Positions 9,681 through 19,555 of a stretch of 64,000 bases of DNA are shown piece by piece. The stretch is from Psychromonas sp. Urea-02u-13. Its GTDB lineage: Bacteria > Pseudomonadota > Gammaproteobacteria > Enterobacterales > Psychromonadaceae. The stretch is taken from assembly GCF_002835995.1 (NCBI RefSeq), contig NZ_PJBZ01000043.1, positions 62,001 to 126,000 of the forward strand, written 5' to 3'. The stretch's first letter is position 1, and the number at the start of each line of letters is the position of its first letter. The translations under genes were made by a program, and so were the position numbers. A model generated the notes under the pieces. The model saw nothing but the letters and a program-made list of their open reading frames with translations. It had not been told where the DNA came from and did not search any database.

Positions 9681-11573
9681 ATGTTAGATAAAATGCGCGA
9701 AGGCTCACAAGGTCCTGTTGCTAAAACAATATTAGTTGTGATTATATTGTCGTTTGCTTTAGCTGGCGTGAGTAGCTATTTAGGTGGAAGCAATGTCGCG
9801 GTTGCTGTCTTAGTGAATGACCAAGAAATTAGCCAATCAAGCGTCGATCAAGCTTACCAAAACGAACGTGCTCGTTTACAAGAACAATATGGCGAACAGT
9901 TTGACTTGTTAGCGTCTAATCCTAACTTTGCTCAACAAGTTCGTGCACAAGCAACACAGGGTTTGATTTCTGAAGCGCTGATTGCACAAGCTATTAACGA
10001 CATGGGTTTACGTGTTGGTGATGAGCAAATCAAAAATGAAATTCGCAGCATGGCTGAATTCCAGCTTGATGGAAAATTCAACAATGAACAGTATTTAGCG
10101 ATGTTACGTCGTGCAAGTTACACTCCTGCACAATTTAGCCAAAGCCTAAAAGGTGATTTAGCACGCCGTCAGTTATTACAAATGTTAGTCGGCAGTGAGT
10201 TTGTTTTACCAACGGAAGTTGATCTTGCTAATACCTTACAAGCACAGCAACGTGTTGCTAAAGTATTAACGGTTAGCGCAACTGATTTTGAAAATGCTGA
10301 CGCGGTAACAGATGAAGCAATAAAGGATTATTACCAAAGTAACAGTCAATTATTCCAAGCACCTGAACAAGTCAGTGTTAATTACGTATTGCTAGATGGC
10401 AGTTCATTAGCAGACAAAGTAACGGTTACTGATGCTGAAATCGAAGCTTACTACGATACTCATCAGTCAGAATACCAACGTGCTGAACGTCGTAAAGTGG
10501 CACACATCTTAATTCAAGGTGTTACTGAAGCGTCTAAAGAAAAAGCACAAGCGATTCTTACAGAGCTTAATGGCGGTGCTGATTTTGCTACCTTAGCAAC
10601 TGAAAAATCAGACGATACTTACTCTGCTAAAAATAACGGCGAGCTTGATTGGTTCGAATCTGGTGTGATGGATCCTGCCTTTGATAAAGCGTCTTTTGCA
10701 TTAACAGAAGCAGCGCCTTTATCTGAAGTGGTTGAATCGCAGTTTGGTTACCATGTTATTAAATTAGTGGCTATCGAAGCGAATAAAGCATTACCTCTTG
10801 CAGACGTAAAAGTGCGTGTTAAAAGTGCATTACAACAAGAGAAAACAAATGAGCTTTATTACGAACTTCACCAAAGTTTAAGTGAAGTGGCCTTTGAATC
10901 TCCTGACAATCTTGAAGAAGCTGCTGGCGCAATTTCAGCTGAAGTGCAAACGAGTGAATTATTCTCTGCTGACAACGCACCTCAAGCACTGTCAAACAAG
11001 ACGGTATTACAAACTGTATTTGGACAAGATTTCCGTGAAGAGGGCATGAACTCAGAACTGATTGAACTTTCAGATAACCAAGCGATTGTTGTACGTGTTA
11101 ATGAATATAAAGAAGCTGCTGTAAAACCTTTATCTGAAGTATCAGCGCAAATTAAACATCAATTAACCATACAAAAATCTCAACAGTTAGCGAAAGCGTT
11201 TGTTGAAGCTGTAACACTGAAGCTTGATAACAACGAGTCTATCGAAGCACAACTTGCTGAGAAAAACCTTAGCTTTAGCGCAGACTTAACCTTTGCTCGT
11301 TATAGCCGTGAGTATGACTATCAAGTTGTTCAAGCGTTGTTTAAACTTGCAAAACCTGCTGAAGGTGAAGTTTCTCGCCATTGGGTAACAGCAAGTACAG
11401 GTGATTATGCAATCATCGAGCTATCAAAAATTATCGAAACAAGTGCGGATGATAAAGAAGCAAAAGCACAAATCGAAAATATGCTAGCACGCTCTACTTC
11501 TGATGAAACATACCAATCATTAGTGGCGCAATTAATCGCAAATGCAGATATTAAATATCCAGTTGCTGACTAA
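9681..11573 (+). CDS. ppiD: Periplasmic folding chaperone PpiD (SurA-N / parvulin type)
   Basis: 630-residue chaperone anchored in the inner membrane by one N-terminal segment (TILVVIILSFALAGVSSYLG, about 17-36) and facing the periplasm, where it assists proteins leaving the Sec translocon. A SurA-like N-terminal helical region is followed by a single parvulin domain at about 265-360 (RRKVAHILIQ, GADFATLATEKSDD, FGYHVIKLV) and a helical C-terminus. E. coli PpiD is 623 residues. The start follows AGAGAAAAGATT. It is a single gene between two terminators. Confidence 0.95.
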   Translation: MLDKMREGSQGPVAKTILVVIILSFALAGVSSYLGGSNVAVAVLVNDQEISQSSVDQAYQNERARLQEQYGEQFDLLASNPNFAQQVRAQATQGLISEALIAQAINDMGLRVGDEQIKNEIRSMAEFQLDGKFNNEQYLAMLRRASYTPAQFSQSLKGDLARRQLLQMLVGSEFVLPTEVDLANTLQAQQRVAKVLTVSATDFENADAVTDEAIKDYYQSNSQLFQAPEQVSVNYVLLDGSSLADKVTVTDAEIEAYYDTHQSEYQRAERRKVAHILIQGVTEASKEKAQAILTELNGGADFATLATEKSDDTYSAKNNGELDWFESGVMDPAFDKASFALTEAAPLSEVVESQFGYHVIKLVAIEANKALPLADVKVRVKSALQQEKTNELYYELHQSLSEVAFESPDNLEEAAGAISAEVQTSELFSADNAPQALSNKTVLQTVFGQDFREEGMNSELIELSDNQAIVVRVNEYKEAAVKPLSEVSAQIKHQLTIQKSQQLAKAFVEAVTLKLDNNESIEAQLAEKNLSFSADLTFARYSREYDYQVVQALFKLAKPAEGEVSRHWVTASTGDYAIIELSKIIETSADDKEAKAQIENMLARSTSDETYQSLVAQLIANADIKYPVAD

Positions 11574-11600
11574 TTAAAAAGCATTAAGTTAGACCTTATA

Positions 11601-11625
11601 AAGGCGACTATTTAGTCGCCTTTTT
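11601..11625 (+). terminator. Rho-independent terminator after ppiD
   Basis: AAGGCGACTA / TAGTCGCCTT, a perfect 10-base stem with a minimal loop and a TTTTT tail. Confidence 0.92.
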
Positions 11626-11841
11626 CATGCCTGTTAATATTCCCCACCTGCGTCGTTATAAGAATTAATGCTCTATTCAGATAGCCTTTTCCGTTTAAGC
11701 TTTCATTAAACAAGAGATATCAAATACTTTATGATGTGGCTTACTACGCATTTTTTAATACACCTTTATATTTAACTGGCAATAACCCGCATTCGTCCTA
11801 ATCTCAAAGTAGTTATCAATTTGTAGAATCTGGAGTTCACC

Positions 11842-13722
11842 ATGAAAGTTGCCGTAAAAGTTGTCTTAGTTTCCTCATTTGTTTTAATCCTTGCGATTAG
11901 CTTACTGTCTCTCTTTCAGTATAAAGAGATGACCAATACATTACGTCAGCAGTCGAGTAATGCCATTGAGGAGTCAAGTGACGCGCTCGCACAACAAATA
12001 ACCAACTGGCTAAACGGTAAATTAGAGATCATCGATTTAATGTCGCAAGTCATCGATAGTGACTTCAATATTGAGACGATTCAAAAAACAGTCAATGCTC
12101 CCCTATTAAAAGACAACTTCTTACTTATCTTTGGTGGCTTATCAACCGATGGTAAGGCCATTACCAATGACCCGTCATGGAATCCTAAAGATTGGGATGC
12201 CCGTAAAAGACCCTGGTATGACGTTGCAAAATTTTCTGATAATGCAAAAATCACTGAACCTTATGCAGACGCAGTAACAAAAGATATTTTAATTTCAGTG
12301 GTGGCAAACTTCACTGATAAAGGTAAATTTAAAGGCGCATTTGGTGGCGACTTAAGTTTAAAGACAGTTTCTGATTCACTTAATACACTGACGTTTAATG
12401 ATGCGGGTTACGCCTTTTTATTAACTAAAAGCGGTAATATTATTAGCCATCCTAAGAGTGAACAAAATGGTAAAAACTACAGCCAATTATTTGCAGGGAA
12501 AACATTGACGCTTGATAAACAGATGCAAGAGATAAACGTTAATGGTGATACTTTGTGGGTAAGTTTTACGCCTTTGAAAAATTTACGTGGCATGGAATGG
12601 TACATCGGTGTTGTTGTTGATGCTGACATCGTGATGTCGGATGCAAATGCAATGGGTGTTAAAACATTAATCGGTGGGTTAATTAGTGTTTTACTGAGTA
12701 TCGTTCTATTAGGTGCGGTAATGAAAAAAATACTAAAACCAGTGGGTTTACTCTCTGCCTCTTTAGTTGAAATAAACAGTGGTAATGGGGATTTAACAAA
12801 ACGTCTACCGATCATCTCTCGTGATGAGTTTGCCGATGTAGCCACGCAGTTCAATATTTTTGTCGGTAATTTACAGGACATTATTATCAATGTTAAAAAC
12901 CTTGCTTCAGAAGTTGATCAAAGTACCGAGAAGGTCAGTGGTGAGGCGGAAAAAGCCTCAAGTGATTTAAATCAACAACTCGCAGAGCTGGATCAACTGG
13001 CGACTGCAATGAACGAGATGGCGTCTAGCGCAGTTGAAGTAGCGAGTAATGCGCAAGTGGCTGCACAATCGGCCACCACGGCAGATGAAGAAACAGTAAA
13101 GGGTGTTACCATTGTTTCCAATGCAACCAATTCAATTAACCAACTTGCAACTCAAATGGAAACCGCAGTTGAATCCGTGGTTGAATTAGCAAATTTCAGT
13201 AATAACATCGAGTCAATTTTAACGGTTATTACCAGTATTGCAGAGCAAACCAATTTACTTGCTTTAAATGCCGCGATTGAGGCTGCTCGCGCCGGTGAGT
13301 CAGGACGAGGTTTTGCAGTTGTTGCCGATGAGGTACGTTCATTAGCATCGCGTACTCAACAGTCAACCAGTGAAATTCGCTCTATGATAGATCAACTTCA
13401 AACGGGGGTTCGCCAGGCGGAAACGAATATTAAAGAGAGCCGTGAAGTTGCAATAACAACATCAGAAGAAGCGAGTAAAGCCAATGACGCATTGGAAACT
13501 ATTCGTAATGCCATCTTACAAATAAGCGACATGAATTTACAGATTGCAGCTGCAGCAGAGGAGCAGTCTGCAACCTCTGAAGAGATCAACCGTAATACCA
13601 CTAATATCCGTGATATTAGTCAAGAGGTTTCAAATGGTGCGCAGGAGCAGGTGCAATATGCGCAGCTAATGAAACAGCAAGTAGAAGAGCAAGATACTCA
13701 GCTAAATAGATTTAAAGTCTAA
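11842..13722 (+). CDS. Methyl-accepting chemotaxis protein with dCache-type sensor
   Basis: 626-residue transmembrane chemoreceptor. TM1 is at about 7-27 and TM2 near 273-295; between them lies a periplasmic region with the dCache signature [18 protein letters not shown] and [20 protein letters not shown], typical of amino-acid or small-acid sensors. HAMP follows at about 295-350, then the signalling domain with the invariant hairpin tip [20 protein letters not shown] and [20 protein letters not shown]. No C-terminal CheR pentapeptide (NWETF-like) is present; it ends [22 protein letters not shown]. The ligand cannot be read from sequence. It is transcribed alone and ends in a long shared hairpin. 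Confidence 0.95.
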   Translation: MKVAVKVVLVSSFVLILAISLLSLFQYKEMTNTLRQQSSNAIEESSDALAQQITNWLNGKLEIIDLMSQVIDSDFNIETIQKTVNAPLLKDNFLLIFGGLSTDGKAITNDPSWNPKDWDARKRPWYDVAKFSDNAKITEPYADAVTKDILISVVANFTDKGKFKGAFGGDLSLKTVSDSLNTLTFNDAGYAFLLTKSGNIISHPKSEQNGKNYSQLFAGKTLTLDKQMQEINVNGDTLWVSFTPLKNLRGMEWYIGVVVDADIVMSDANAMGVKTLIGGLISVLLSIVLLGAVMKKILKPVGLLSASLVEINSGNGDLTKRLPIISRDEFADVATQFNIFVGNLQDIIINVKNLASEVDQSTEKVSGEAEKASSDLNQQLAELDQLATAMNEMASSAVEVASNAQVAAQSATTADEETVKGVTIVSNATNSINQLATQMETAVESVVELANFSNNIESILTVITSIAEQTNLLALNAAIEAARAGESGRGFAVVADEVRSLASRTQQSTSEIRSMIDQLQTGVRQAETNIKESREVAITTSEEASKANDALETIRNAILQISDMNLQIAAAAEEQSATSEEINRNTTNIRDISQEVSNGAQEQVQYAQLMKQQVEEQDTQLNRFKV

Positions 13723-13744
13723 GTCTATAACGGCTACGTACCTC

Positions 13745-13780
13745 AAAGCTAAGCACTTAAGGTCTTAAGTGCTTAGCTTT
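13745..13780. terminator. Shared bidirectional hairpin between convergent genes
   Basis: AAAGCTAAGCACTTAAG and CTTAAGTGCTTAGCTTT form a perfect 17-base inverted repeat around GT. It ends transcription of the chemoreceptor and of the opposing small gene, whose TAA stop lies inside the right arm. There is no strong T tract on either side, but stem length makes termination likely. Confidence 0.7.
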
Positions 13781-14177
13781 GTATAAGGTAAAATTCAAAA
13801 ATAGATTGTTGTTGTGCCGCCTCAACAATCGCTTGAATCATTAAAGAAAAATCAGCTGGCTGTGGGCGTTTTTTTCTTACATTTTGCCACAGTGTAACGT
13901 CTGGCGTTTGTGACTCTACAAAGGCTTTCAATGTTTCAATATCTGCACTTTCAAAACGAAATAGCTGCGCATCATAACGCTTCACTTCAGGATCAACCGC
14001 TTCCCATTCGTAGTTTTGCTCGAATAAGACTTTTTGTTGGTCATAGGCGATAAAAAGTGTTTCACCAACTCCCGTTATGTCTGGAATATCTGTCAATTGA
14101 AAAGCCGATTGTTGGCCATTTTCAGCGCTAGGTATTGTATAAATCACGTTATCATTATTTGTAATATAGCGTTGCAT
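13773..14177 (-). CDS. Conserved hypothetical protein
   Basis: 134 residues, soluble, acidic, without signal peptide or membrane segment. The start at 14177 (MQRYITNNDNVIYTIP) is preferred over an in-frame upstream ATG because AGGACAGACAGT precedes it. Mixed alpha/beta composition with a C-terminal helical part (FSLMIQAIVEAAQQQSIFEF). I do not recognise the family. Its stop codon sits inside the hairpin shared with the converging chemoreceptor gene. It is divergent from ppiC, with about 125 bases between the two starts, which must hold both promoters. Confidence 0.7.
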   Translation of the reverse strand: MQRYITNNDNVIYTIPSAENGQQSAFQLTDIPDITGVGETLFIAYDQQKVLFEQNYEWEAVDPEVKRYDAQLFRFESADIETLKAFVESQTPDVTLWQNVRKKRPQPADFSLMIQAIVEAAQQQSIFEFYLIQS

Positions 14178-14303
14178 ACTGTCTGTCCTAAATAACTTTT
14201 CCAAACGCAGGAGCATAACAGTTAATGCCTATGTTACAATTCTTGTTTTAGTTATTGTGACTGTAACTAGATGTTTAATTTGAGACAAACTTTAGAGGCA
14301 ATT

Positions 14304-14582
14304 ATGGCAAGAACAGCAGCCGCATTACATATTTTGGTAAAACATAAAGAGAAAGCAGAAGAAATTTTAGAGCAACTTAATAAAGGCGCTAAATTTCAGA
14401 CGCTCGCTAAAAAATACTCATCTTGCCCATCAGGTAAAAAAGGTGGTGATTTAGGCGAATTCAAAAAAGGCCAAATGGTATCTGCTTTTGATAATTTTTG
14501 TTTCACAGGCGAGATATTAACCCCCGCTATTGTGAAAACGAAACACGGTTTTCATATTGTGAAAATACTTTACCGCACTTGA
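14304..14582 (+). CDS. ppiC: Cytoplasmic peptidyl-prolyl isomerase, parvulin PpiC
   Basis: 92-residue single-domain parvulin (E. coli PpiC is 93). Catalyses cis-trans isomerisation at prolines. The fold signature is complete: AAALHILVKHKEKAEEI, KFQTLAKKYSSCPSGKKGGDLGEF with the catalytic-pocket cysteine, MVSAFDNFCF and TKHGFHIVKIL. The start at 14304 (MARTAAALHILV) is chosen because TTTAGAGGCAATT precedes it and the protein then matches the family; an in-frame ATG 33 bases upstream lacks an RBS. No signal peptide, so it acts in the cytoplasm. Confidence 0.95.
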   Translation: MARTAAALHILVKHKEKAEEILEQLNKGAKFQTLAKKYSSCPSGKKGGDLGEFKKGQMVSAFDNFCFTGEILTPAIVKTKHGFHIVKILYRT

Positions 14583-14610
14583 TAATAGTTGAATTTAAAA
14601 GGTGATATCA

Positions 14611-14967
14611 GTGTTTAATAAAGTGGCCATTTTATTTGTTATCATTTTTAGCATGCATTCTTTGCATGCTAACCCTAACCCTATTTCTAGAGATCAAGCT
14701 AAGACATTAATGCAAGCGTGTAAGACTTTGCGTCAGGATAAAATTGCATCTCTTAGAGATCTTGAAATTGAAAAATGTATTCATGATCAAGGTAAAGAAG
14801 CGGATCATTGCGTTCGCTTTTATAATGATTTTGGTGAGGCTTATCGGGCGCCTAATGGGGGCATGCAATTAGGCTTATTTTGGGATACGCCTCTTTGTGA
14901 GCAGGCGCTTGAAGTAGAAAAATATTTTATGATCTATCCCTCTAAAGAGAGTTATCAGCTTAAATAA
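14611..14967 (+). CDS. Small exported cysteine-containing protein, function unknown
   Basis: About 118 residues. The start is taken as GTG 14611 because AAAAGG at 14597-14602 is 8 bases upstream; GTG 14602 would be too close. A signal peptide (VAILFVIIFSMHSLHA) leads to NPNPISRDQ. The mature domain has four cysteines (ACKTL, KCIHD, HCVRF, LCEQA), so two disulfides in the periplasm are plausible. Not recognised. It follows ppiC by 28 bases, so the two may share a transcript. Confidence 0.65.
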   Translation: MFNKVAILFVIIFSMHSLHANPNPISRDQAKTLMQACKTLRQDKIASLRDLEIEKCIHDQGKEADHCVRFYNDFGEAYRAPNGGMQLGLFWDTPLCEQALEVEKYFMIYPSKESYQLK

Positions 14968-15031
14968 TTGTTTACTCACTTATTGCTTAACTGCTCATTG
15001 TTTAATTCTATTTTTATAAAGACATTCACTT

Positions 15032-15715
15032 ATGTTTCAGAACCTTCAAAAAGCGACATTAATCAAACGCTATAAACGTTTCTTAGCCGACGTAGTATTA
15101 GAAAACGGTGAGACAATAACGATCTACTGTCCTAATACGGGCGCAATGACAAATTGTGCAGAGCCAGGGGATAGTATTTATTACAGCGAATCCGATAATC
15201 TTAAGCGTAAATATCGTTATACGTGGGAGTTAACGCTGACCCAAGCAGGGCACTGGATTTGCATTAACTCTGCACATGCAAACAACATTGTTGCACAGGC
15301 GCTACAGACTAATGATATTGATGACTTGATAGGGTATGAGTGTATAAAAGCAGAAGTGAAATATGGCGAAGAGAATAGCCGTATCGATTTCTTACTCACG
15401 GATCCTAAAAAAGCAGATTGCTACGTTGAAGTAAAAAGTTGTACTTTATTGGATGAAAAATATTCCAGTGGACAAGGTTTTTTCCCCGATGCTGTTTCTG
15501 TAAGGGGGCAAAAGCACCTTCGTGAATTAATGGCAATGAAAGCACTAGGATTCCGATCCGTATTAGTTTTTGCTGTTTTACACTCTGGTATCGACTCTGT
15601 GACAGCGGCTAAACATATCGATGAAAAATATGCCTTATTATTCGAAGAAGCAAAACAGGCTGGGGTTGAGATAGTGTGTTATTTCCCACCTATCACGCAG
15701 ATTTCAAATAACTAG
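15032..15715 (+). CDS. sfsA: SfsA family protein (sugar fermentation stimulation protein A homologue)
   Basis: 227 residues (E. coli 234). SfsA was described as a DNA-binding positive effector of maltose genes, but the C-terminal half has a nuclease-like fold, visible as [23 protein letters not shown], with the D...E-V-K catalytic-type motif. The N-terminal OB-like region contains [14 protein letters not shown] and [15 protein letters not shown], both family hallmarks. No good Shine-Dalgarno precedes the ATG. Molecular role in the cell is still poorly defined. Confidence 0.93.
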   Translation: MFQNLQKATLIKRYKRFLADVVLENGETITIYCPNTGAMTNCAEPGDSIYYSESDNLKRKYRYTWELTLTQAGHWICINSAHANNIVAQALQTNDIDDLIGYECIKAEVKYGEENSRIDFLLTDPKKADCYVEVKSCTLLDEKYSSGQGFFPDAVSVRGQKHLRELMAMKALGFRSVLVFAVLHSGIDSVTAAKHIDEKYALLFEEAKQAGVEIVCYFPPITQISNN

Positions 15716-16208
15716 TTTTGAAATATGATTCCTCTGGATGTTGAATGAATTCTCAGAGGAAAAATATTTATAGCGGTTTCTATTAAATAACACTTATTTC
15801 TCTCGTATGAGCGCACATATAACTTTGCTCCAATCAAGGTGCTTGATCTCTTTTTTACTATTATTTCTCCCTCTTAGCTGCTATTTTTTGTATAAAATTG
15901 CTTAGCTATACTATTCTTGATGTATAAATATTAGCGTTATTTGAATGTTTTATAGACAATCAGGTCAACATTGCCATTTCAAATACGCTATTTATTCATT
16001 TTCAAATCAGGTTTAACCTGAAACTGAAAATTGTTAGTTATTTAATTTTCCACATTGCTAACGTTTTACACTGAGTATGTCAGGTGAGCAAGTAGTGAGG
16101 ATTGCTAGCAAGATTTTTCATCTTAAGATTTACATGTGAGGTGAATTAAATCATCTAAAATATAGAAACGATTGTTATCAATTACCTACTGTTTATTAGG
16201 AGAATAAT
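15716..16208 (+). other. 493-base intergenic region
   Basis: AT-rich, no convincing gene. TTCCTCTG / CAGAGGAA at 15729-15766 can form a weak hairpin after sfsA. A 32-codon hydrophobic frame at 15807-15905 lacks an RBS. The last 60 bases contain a clear RBS (TTAGGAGAATAAT) for the next gene. I see no operator or riboswitch I can name. Confidence 0.5.
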
Positions 16209-16991
16209 ATGTCGACAACTCATGCGGTAAAACGCGAAAAAACAGAGTATGCAAGAACGATAGAATGCAATAAATTAGAAGTGACAGCACCATTTCGATG
16301 GCTTTCTCTGGCGGTTGCAGACTTTTTTGCCACCCCCATGATTAGCCTCGGTTATGGCATCATATTTAGCATCATCCCTTTTGTCGCAATGCAACTTTTT
16401 GCAATAGAAGCCAATCCCATGTTCATTATTCCCATGATTGTTGGTTTAACCCTGATTGGGCCTATTTTTTCATCTGCATTGTATGATGTAGCTTGGGAAT
16501 TAGAAAAAGGACACAAACCTTCATTTGGTCATAGCTTTAAATCCCTGTTAAGAAATCAAGTTGGCTTGTGGGGATTTGCGGTTATATTGTTATTGATCTT
16601 GACGTTATGGGTACGTTTAGCAAGCTTAGTGTTTGTTCTTTATCCTACTGATACTAATCCAGCATTAATGGAACTTGCAGTCTTTTTAGGAATCGGTTCG
16701 CTCATTGGAGGGGGCTTATCAATGGTAGTTTTGGTTATTTCCGCCTTTACGCCACAAATTATTATGGAACGTCGTGTTGATATTATGACGGCAGTGTTTA
16801 CCTCTGCTAATGCGGTGAAAAATAACCTCTTTGTGATGTGTATATGGGGAGCGATGATCATTGTTGCTGTTGCGATTGGTTTTGCTACCTCCGCAGTTGG
16901 TTTTATTATTATTATGCCTTTATTGAGCTTTGCCAGTTGGCATGCTTATATCGCCACGATTAAAACTAAAAAACAACGTGCCTTCGAATAG
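16209..16991 (+). CDS. DUF2189 family integral membrane protein
   Basis: 260 residues with about six membrane segments. Conserved features of this family are visible: an N-terminal LSLAVADFFATPMISLGYG, GLTLIGPIFSSALYDVAWELEKG between the first helix pairs, then RRVDIMTAVFTSANAVKNN and a closing MPLLSFASWHAYI. The function is unknown; members are often found near cytochrome oxidase or denitrification genes, and here the ctaC-ctaB operon is close by on the other strand. RBS TTAGGAGAATAAT. It ends at a strong bidirectional terminator. Confidence 0.85.
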   Translation: MSTTHAVKREKTEYARTIECNKLEVTAPFRWLSLAVADFFATPMISLGYGIIFSIIPFVAMQLFAIEANPMFIIPMIVGLTLIGPIFSSALYDVAWELEKGHKPSFGHSFKSLLRNQVGLWGFAVILLLILTLWVRLASLVFVLYPTDTNPALMELAVFLGIGSLIGGGLSMVVLVISAFTPQIIMERRVDIMTAVFTSANAVKNNLFVMCIWGAMIIVAVAIGFATSAVGFIIIMPLLSFASWHAYIATIKTKKQRAFE

Positions 16992-17020
16992 AAATTAGAT
17001 TCACTGTATTGGTATAAATT

Positions 17021-17057
17021 AAAAAGCCCAAATAGTTTCCTATTTGGGCTTTTTTTG
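17021..17057. terminator. Bidirectional Rho-independent terminator
   Basis: AAAAAGCCCAAATA / TATTTGGGCTTTTT, 14-base perfect stem with GTTTCC loop and poly-T on both strands. It serves the DUF2189 gene (+) and the small gene at 17090-17311 (-). Confidence 0.93.
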
Positions 17058-17089
17058 TTTGTAAATTTACCTGTATTTTATGCTTTCTA

Positions 17090-17311
17090 TTAGCGTTGGA
17101 ACTCTTTATCGCGGTAGTGTGGGTCAGTCCAACAAACGGGTAAAGCTTCACCAGAAAGAAATAATAATGATGATTTATTAAAAACTTCTACATCCTGCAA
17201 CTCTTCTCCTGCTTGGTAACGTCCATGAATTTTATCTTCAAAAACATCACTTAATTCAGCCAAATTAATGACCTCAACGCGATCACCGGTATTCTGTGTC
17301 TGTAAGAACAT
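17090..17311 (-). CDS. Small conserved hypothetical protein
   Basis: 73 residues, acidic, soluble. The ATG at 17311 is preferred (AGAGGTGATT before it) to a GTG six bases upstream. Contains VEVINLAELSDVFEDKIHGR, GEELQDVEVF and LPVCWTDPHYRD; the single cysteine and CWTDPHYR end look conserved-domain-like, but I cannot name the family. It lies between the cox operon terminator and the shared terminator, so it is probably monocistronic. Confidence 0.6.
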   Translation of the reverse strand: MFLQTQNTGDRVEVINLAELSDVFEDKIHGRYQAGEELQDVEVFNKSSLLFLSGEALPVCWTDPHYRDKEFQR

Positions 17312-17480
17312 AATCACCTCTGTATGCGTGTTTGGTCATTTGAGTATAGTGTATAAGTCTGATAAGTATAAATGATAACCGTTCCCATAATATATTGCAG
17401 ATAGGATCACTGCTCAGCTTATTTATGTGCATTTTAGGGAGGGCGTAAGGTGTTTACAGGGGAGGTTTTACGAAGAAAAC

Positions 17481-17507
17481 CACTTAGTACTGCTCGAGTA
17501 CTAAGTG
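17481..17507 (-). terminator. Hairpin downstream of the cox operon
   Basis: CACTTAGTACT / AGTACTAAGTG, a perfect 11-base stem with a 5-base loop, followed on the minus strand by GGTTTTCTTCG. It lies 35 bases past the ctaB stop and is the likely end of the oxidase transcript. Confidence 0.65.
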
Positions 17508-17542
17508 ACTCAATACATTGATTATTTGCTTACATTATTTAC

Positions 17543-18457
17543 TTACATTATTAATTTATCTGCAAAAAAGGCAATAAATAATAGGGTTAAATGCACGATT
17601 GAAAATTTAAACAACGCGAAAGCATTGCGGTGATGCGAACATATTTTTAATAAAAAAGCTTTATAGATAAATATTCCATTAAGCATTAACGCACTAAACA
17701 AATAAACATAACCCGACATATGAATTAAGAAAGGTAATACACAGACTAGCGTTAACAGAATCGTATATAAGAGTAAGCAGGTTTTAGTGTAATCAATACC
17801 GTGAGTGACGGGTAACATAGGAATATTGGCTCTCGCGTAATCCGCTCTACGGTGTATTGCTAACGCCCAAAAGTGTGGCGGGGTCCAAGTGAAGATAATC
17901 ATCACTAGAATCCAGGGTTCAGGGGCTAGCGCGCCTGTTTCAGATACCCAACCTAATAAAGGAGGCATTGCGCCTGCAAGCCCACCAATCACGATATTTT
18001 GTGGTGTGGCGCGTTTTAAAAATAGCGTGTAAACCACTGCATAACCTAGCAAGGCAAAGAGGGTTAAGTAGGCCGTTAACCAGTTAGCAAAAATAACTAA
18101 TAAGGTGAAACCGGTGACAGACAACAATCCAGAGAAAGCTAAAGCGCGGTTACGGGAGACTCTCTTTTTTACAATGGGGCGGTTTTTTGTGCGTGCCATG
18201 ATTGCATCAATGCGACTGTCTACGACATGATTAATGACAGCGGCACTACTCGATAACAATCCTATGCCTAATAAACTAAGCAACTGTTCAATATAACCTC
18301 TGCCCATATCGGGTGCTAATGCGGCCCCTATAACGGCAGTAAGCACTAACAGCGCGATCACTTTTATCTTACACAGCTCTAAATAATCCTTTAACTGAAC
18401 AGGGTCGTCATTCTCAGCCACTGTTGCTAATTCATTGTGTGTCACTAATTGTGTCAT
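17543..18457 (-). CDS. ctaB: Protoheme IX farnesyltransferase (heme O synthase)
   Basis: 304-residue polytopic enzyme that adds farnesyl to heme b, giving heme o, the first step to heme a. The UbiA-family signature NHVVDSRIDAIMARTKNRPI (first Asp-rich motif) and the second polar loop HRRADYARANIPMLPVTHG are intact, with about nine membrane helices. The start at 18457 has an excellent AGGAGG ahead; an upstream in-frame ATG would overlap ctaA and has no RBS. It is the last gene of the oxidase operon, 13 bases after ctaA, so the two heme-modifying enzymes are made together. Also called cyoE. Confidence 0.96.
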   Translation of the reverse strand: MTQLVTHNELATVAENDDPVQLKDYLELCKIKVIALLVLTAVIGAALAPDMGRGYIEQLLSLLGIGLLSSSAAVINHVVDSRIDAIMARTKNRPIVKKRVSRNRALAFSGLLSVTGFTLLVIFANWLTAYLTLFALLGYAVVYTLFLKRATPQNIVIGGLAGAMPPLLGWVSETGALAPEPWILVMIIFTWTPPHFWALAIHRRADYARANIPMLPVTHGIDYTKTCLLLYTILLTLVCVLPFLIHMSGYVYLFSALMLNGIFIYKAFLLKICSHHRNAFALFKFSIVHLTLLFIAFFADKLIM

Positions 18458-18470
18458 GTTCGCCTCCTTA

Positions 18471-19532
18471 TCACTGTGTATGGTAATTTTTCTGTATTTT
18501 ACTGAGCCCATAACTTAAACGTATTAAGCTCATTAATAACAAAGCAGCACACAGGTTATGTGCAAGTGCCATTGATATTGGGAAGTGCCAAAACACCATC
18601 ATGATGCCTAATAGCACTTGGCTAGTGATTAAAAAGATGACCATTAAGGCTGCATTTTTAATGTGTAATTCAGCGTGGCTGACATAAAGCCTGATAACAA
18701 ATGTTAAGACGATCAAACTAGTGATGATGGCCCAAAAGCGATGAAAAAGATGAATCGATAAACGCGCTTGGGTAGGTAGCACGCCAAACTCATAATTGCT
18801 GCTGGCCGGCAATTGCCAAATACTTTTAAAGGAGAACTGTTCCCAGCTGTTACTGCTGCTAAAACCATCACAAAAAGGTAGCCCATTACAAAAAGAGGCC
18901 GCGTAATTTGCACTTAACCAGCCGCCTAGCGCTATTTGGCTTAATACTAAAACGATGATGAATAAGCTAATAATAAAGGGTCTGTTAACTGTCTGGTTAT
19001 GACTCGTGGCTGGATTTGTGTTTTTTGAATCGTTATTAATATTAAGCAATAATAGCCAGATTAAATTGAGCACTAAGAAGCCACCTAAAAGGTGTCCTAC
19101 AACAATTAAAGGCTGTAGAGACATAGTGACCGTTAACATACCTAAGGTTGCTTGGAATACGACTAATAGCAATAATAGGGTGCTTAATGCTCTTGTGGAG
19201 TGGTACGTTTTTAGTGCTAATGAACTGATAAATATTATTAATATAAGTAACCCTAAACTACCTGCAAAATAGCGATGTATCATCTCCTTCCACGCTTTTC
19301 CTGTTTCTAACAATCCTAACTCAGGGGGGACTTGATCAATATGTGGCACCGTTAAAAAACCATAACAGCCTGGCCAATCAGGGCAGCCTAAACCTGCATG
19401 ACTTAAACGGGTGTAAGCACCTAATGCAATCACCACCACCGCCAATAAAAAAGTGAATTGCACTAATCTTTTATAATAATGACTCGGCTGATGACTGTCT
19501 TTTGTTGTAAATTTTGGAATAGGCTTTTGCAA
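18471..19532 (-). CDS. ctaA: Heme A synthase (COX15/CtaA type)
   Basis: 353 residues, eight predicted membrane helices. Oxidises heme o to heme a for the aa3 oxidase. Typical features: GAYTRLSHAGLGCPDWPGC near the N-terminus, EMIHRYFAGSLGL with a heme-ligand histidine, GHLLGGFLVLN, then IHLFHRFWAI and ALAHNLCAAL in the second half. This is the long, COX15-like form without the Bacillus-type cysteine pair loop. The start codon is TTG, supported by GGAGAG five bases upstream; no in-frame ATG gives a full first helix. Confidence 0.93.
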   Translation of the reverse strand: MQKPIPKFTTKDSHQPSHYYKRLVQFTFLLAVVVIALGAYTRLSHAGLGCPDWPGCYGFLTVPHIDQVPPELGLLETGKAWKEMIHRYFAGSLGLLILIIFISSLALKTYHSTRALSTLLLLLVVFQATLGMLTVTMSLQPLIVVGHLLGGFLVLNLIWLLLLNINNDSKNTNPATSHNQTVNRPFIISLFIIVLVLSQIALGGWLSANYAASFCNGLPFCDGFSSSNSWEQFSFKSIWQLPASSNYEFGVLPTQARLSIHLFHRFWAIITSLIVLTFVIRLYVSHAELHIKNAALMVIFLITSQVLLGIMMVFWHFPISMALAHNLCAALLLMSLIRLSYGLSKIQKNYHTQ

Positions 19533-19555
19533 ATCAACTCTCCTATTAGGTATTG

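Noticed and set aside
15807-15905. 32-codon hydrophobic frame between sfsA and the DUF2189 gene
   Set aside because: No ribosome binding site, no conservation evidence, and AT-rich context makes such frames common by chance.
17340-17400. Partial Fur-box-like AATGATAACCG near the small gene at 17090
   Set aside because: Only about half of the 19-base palindrome is matched, and a similar string occurs before hisC, so chance is likely.
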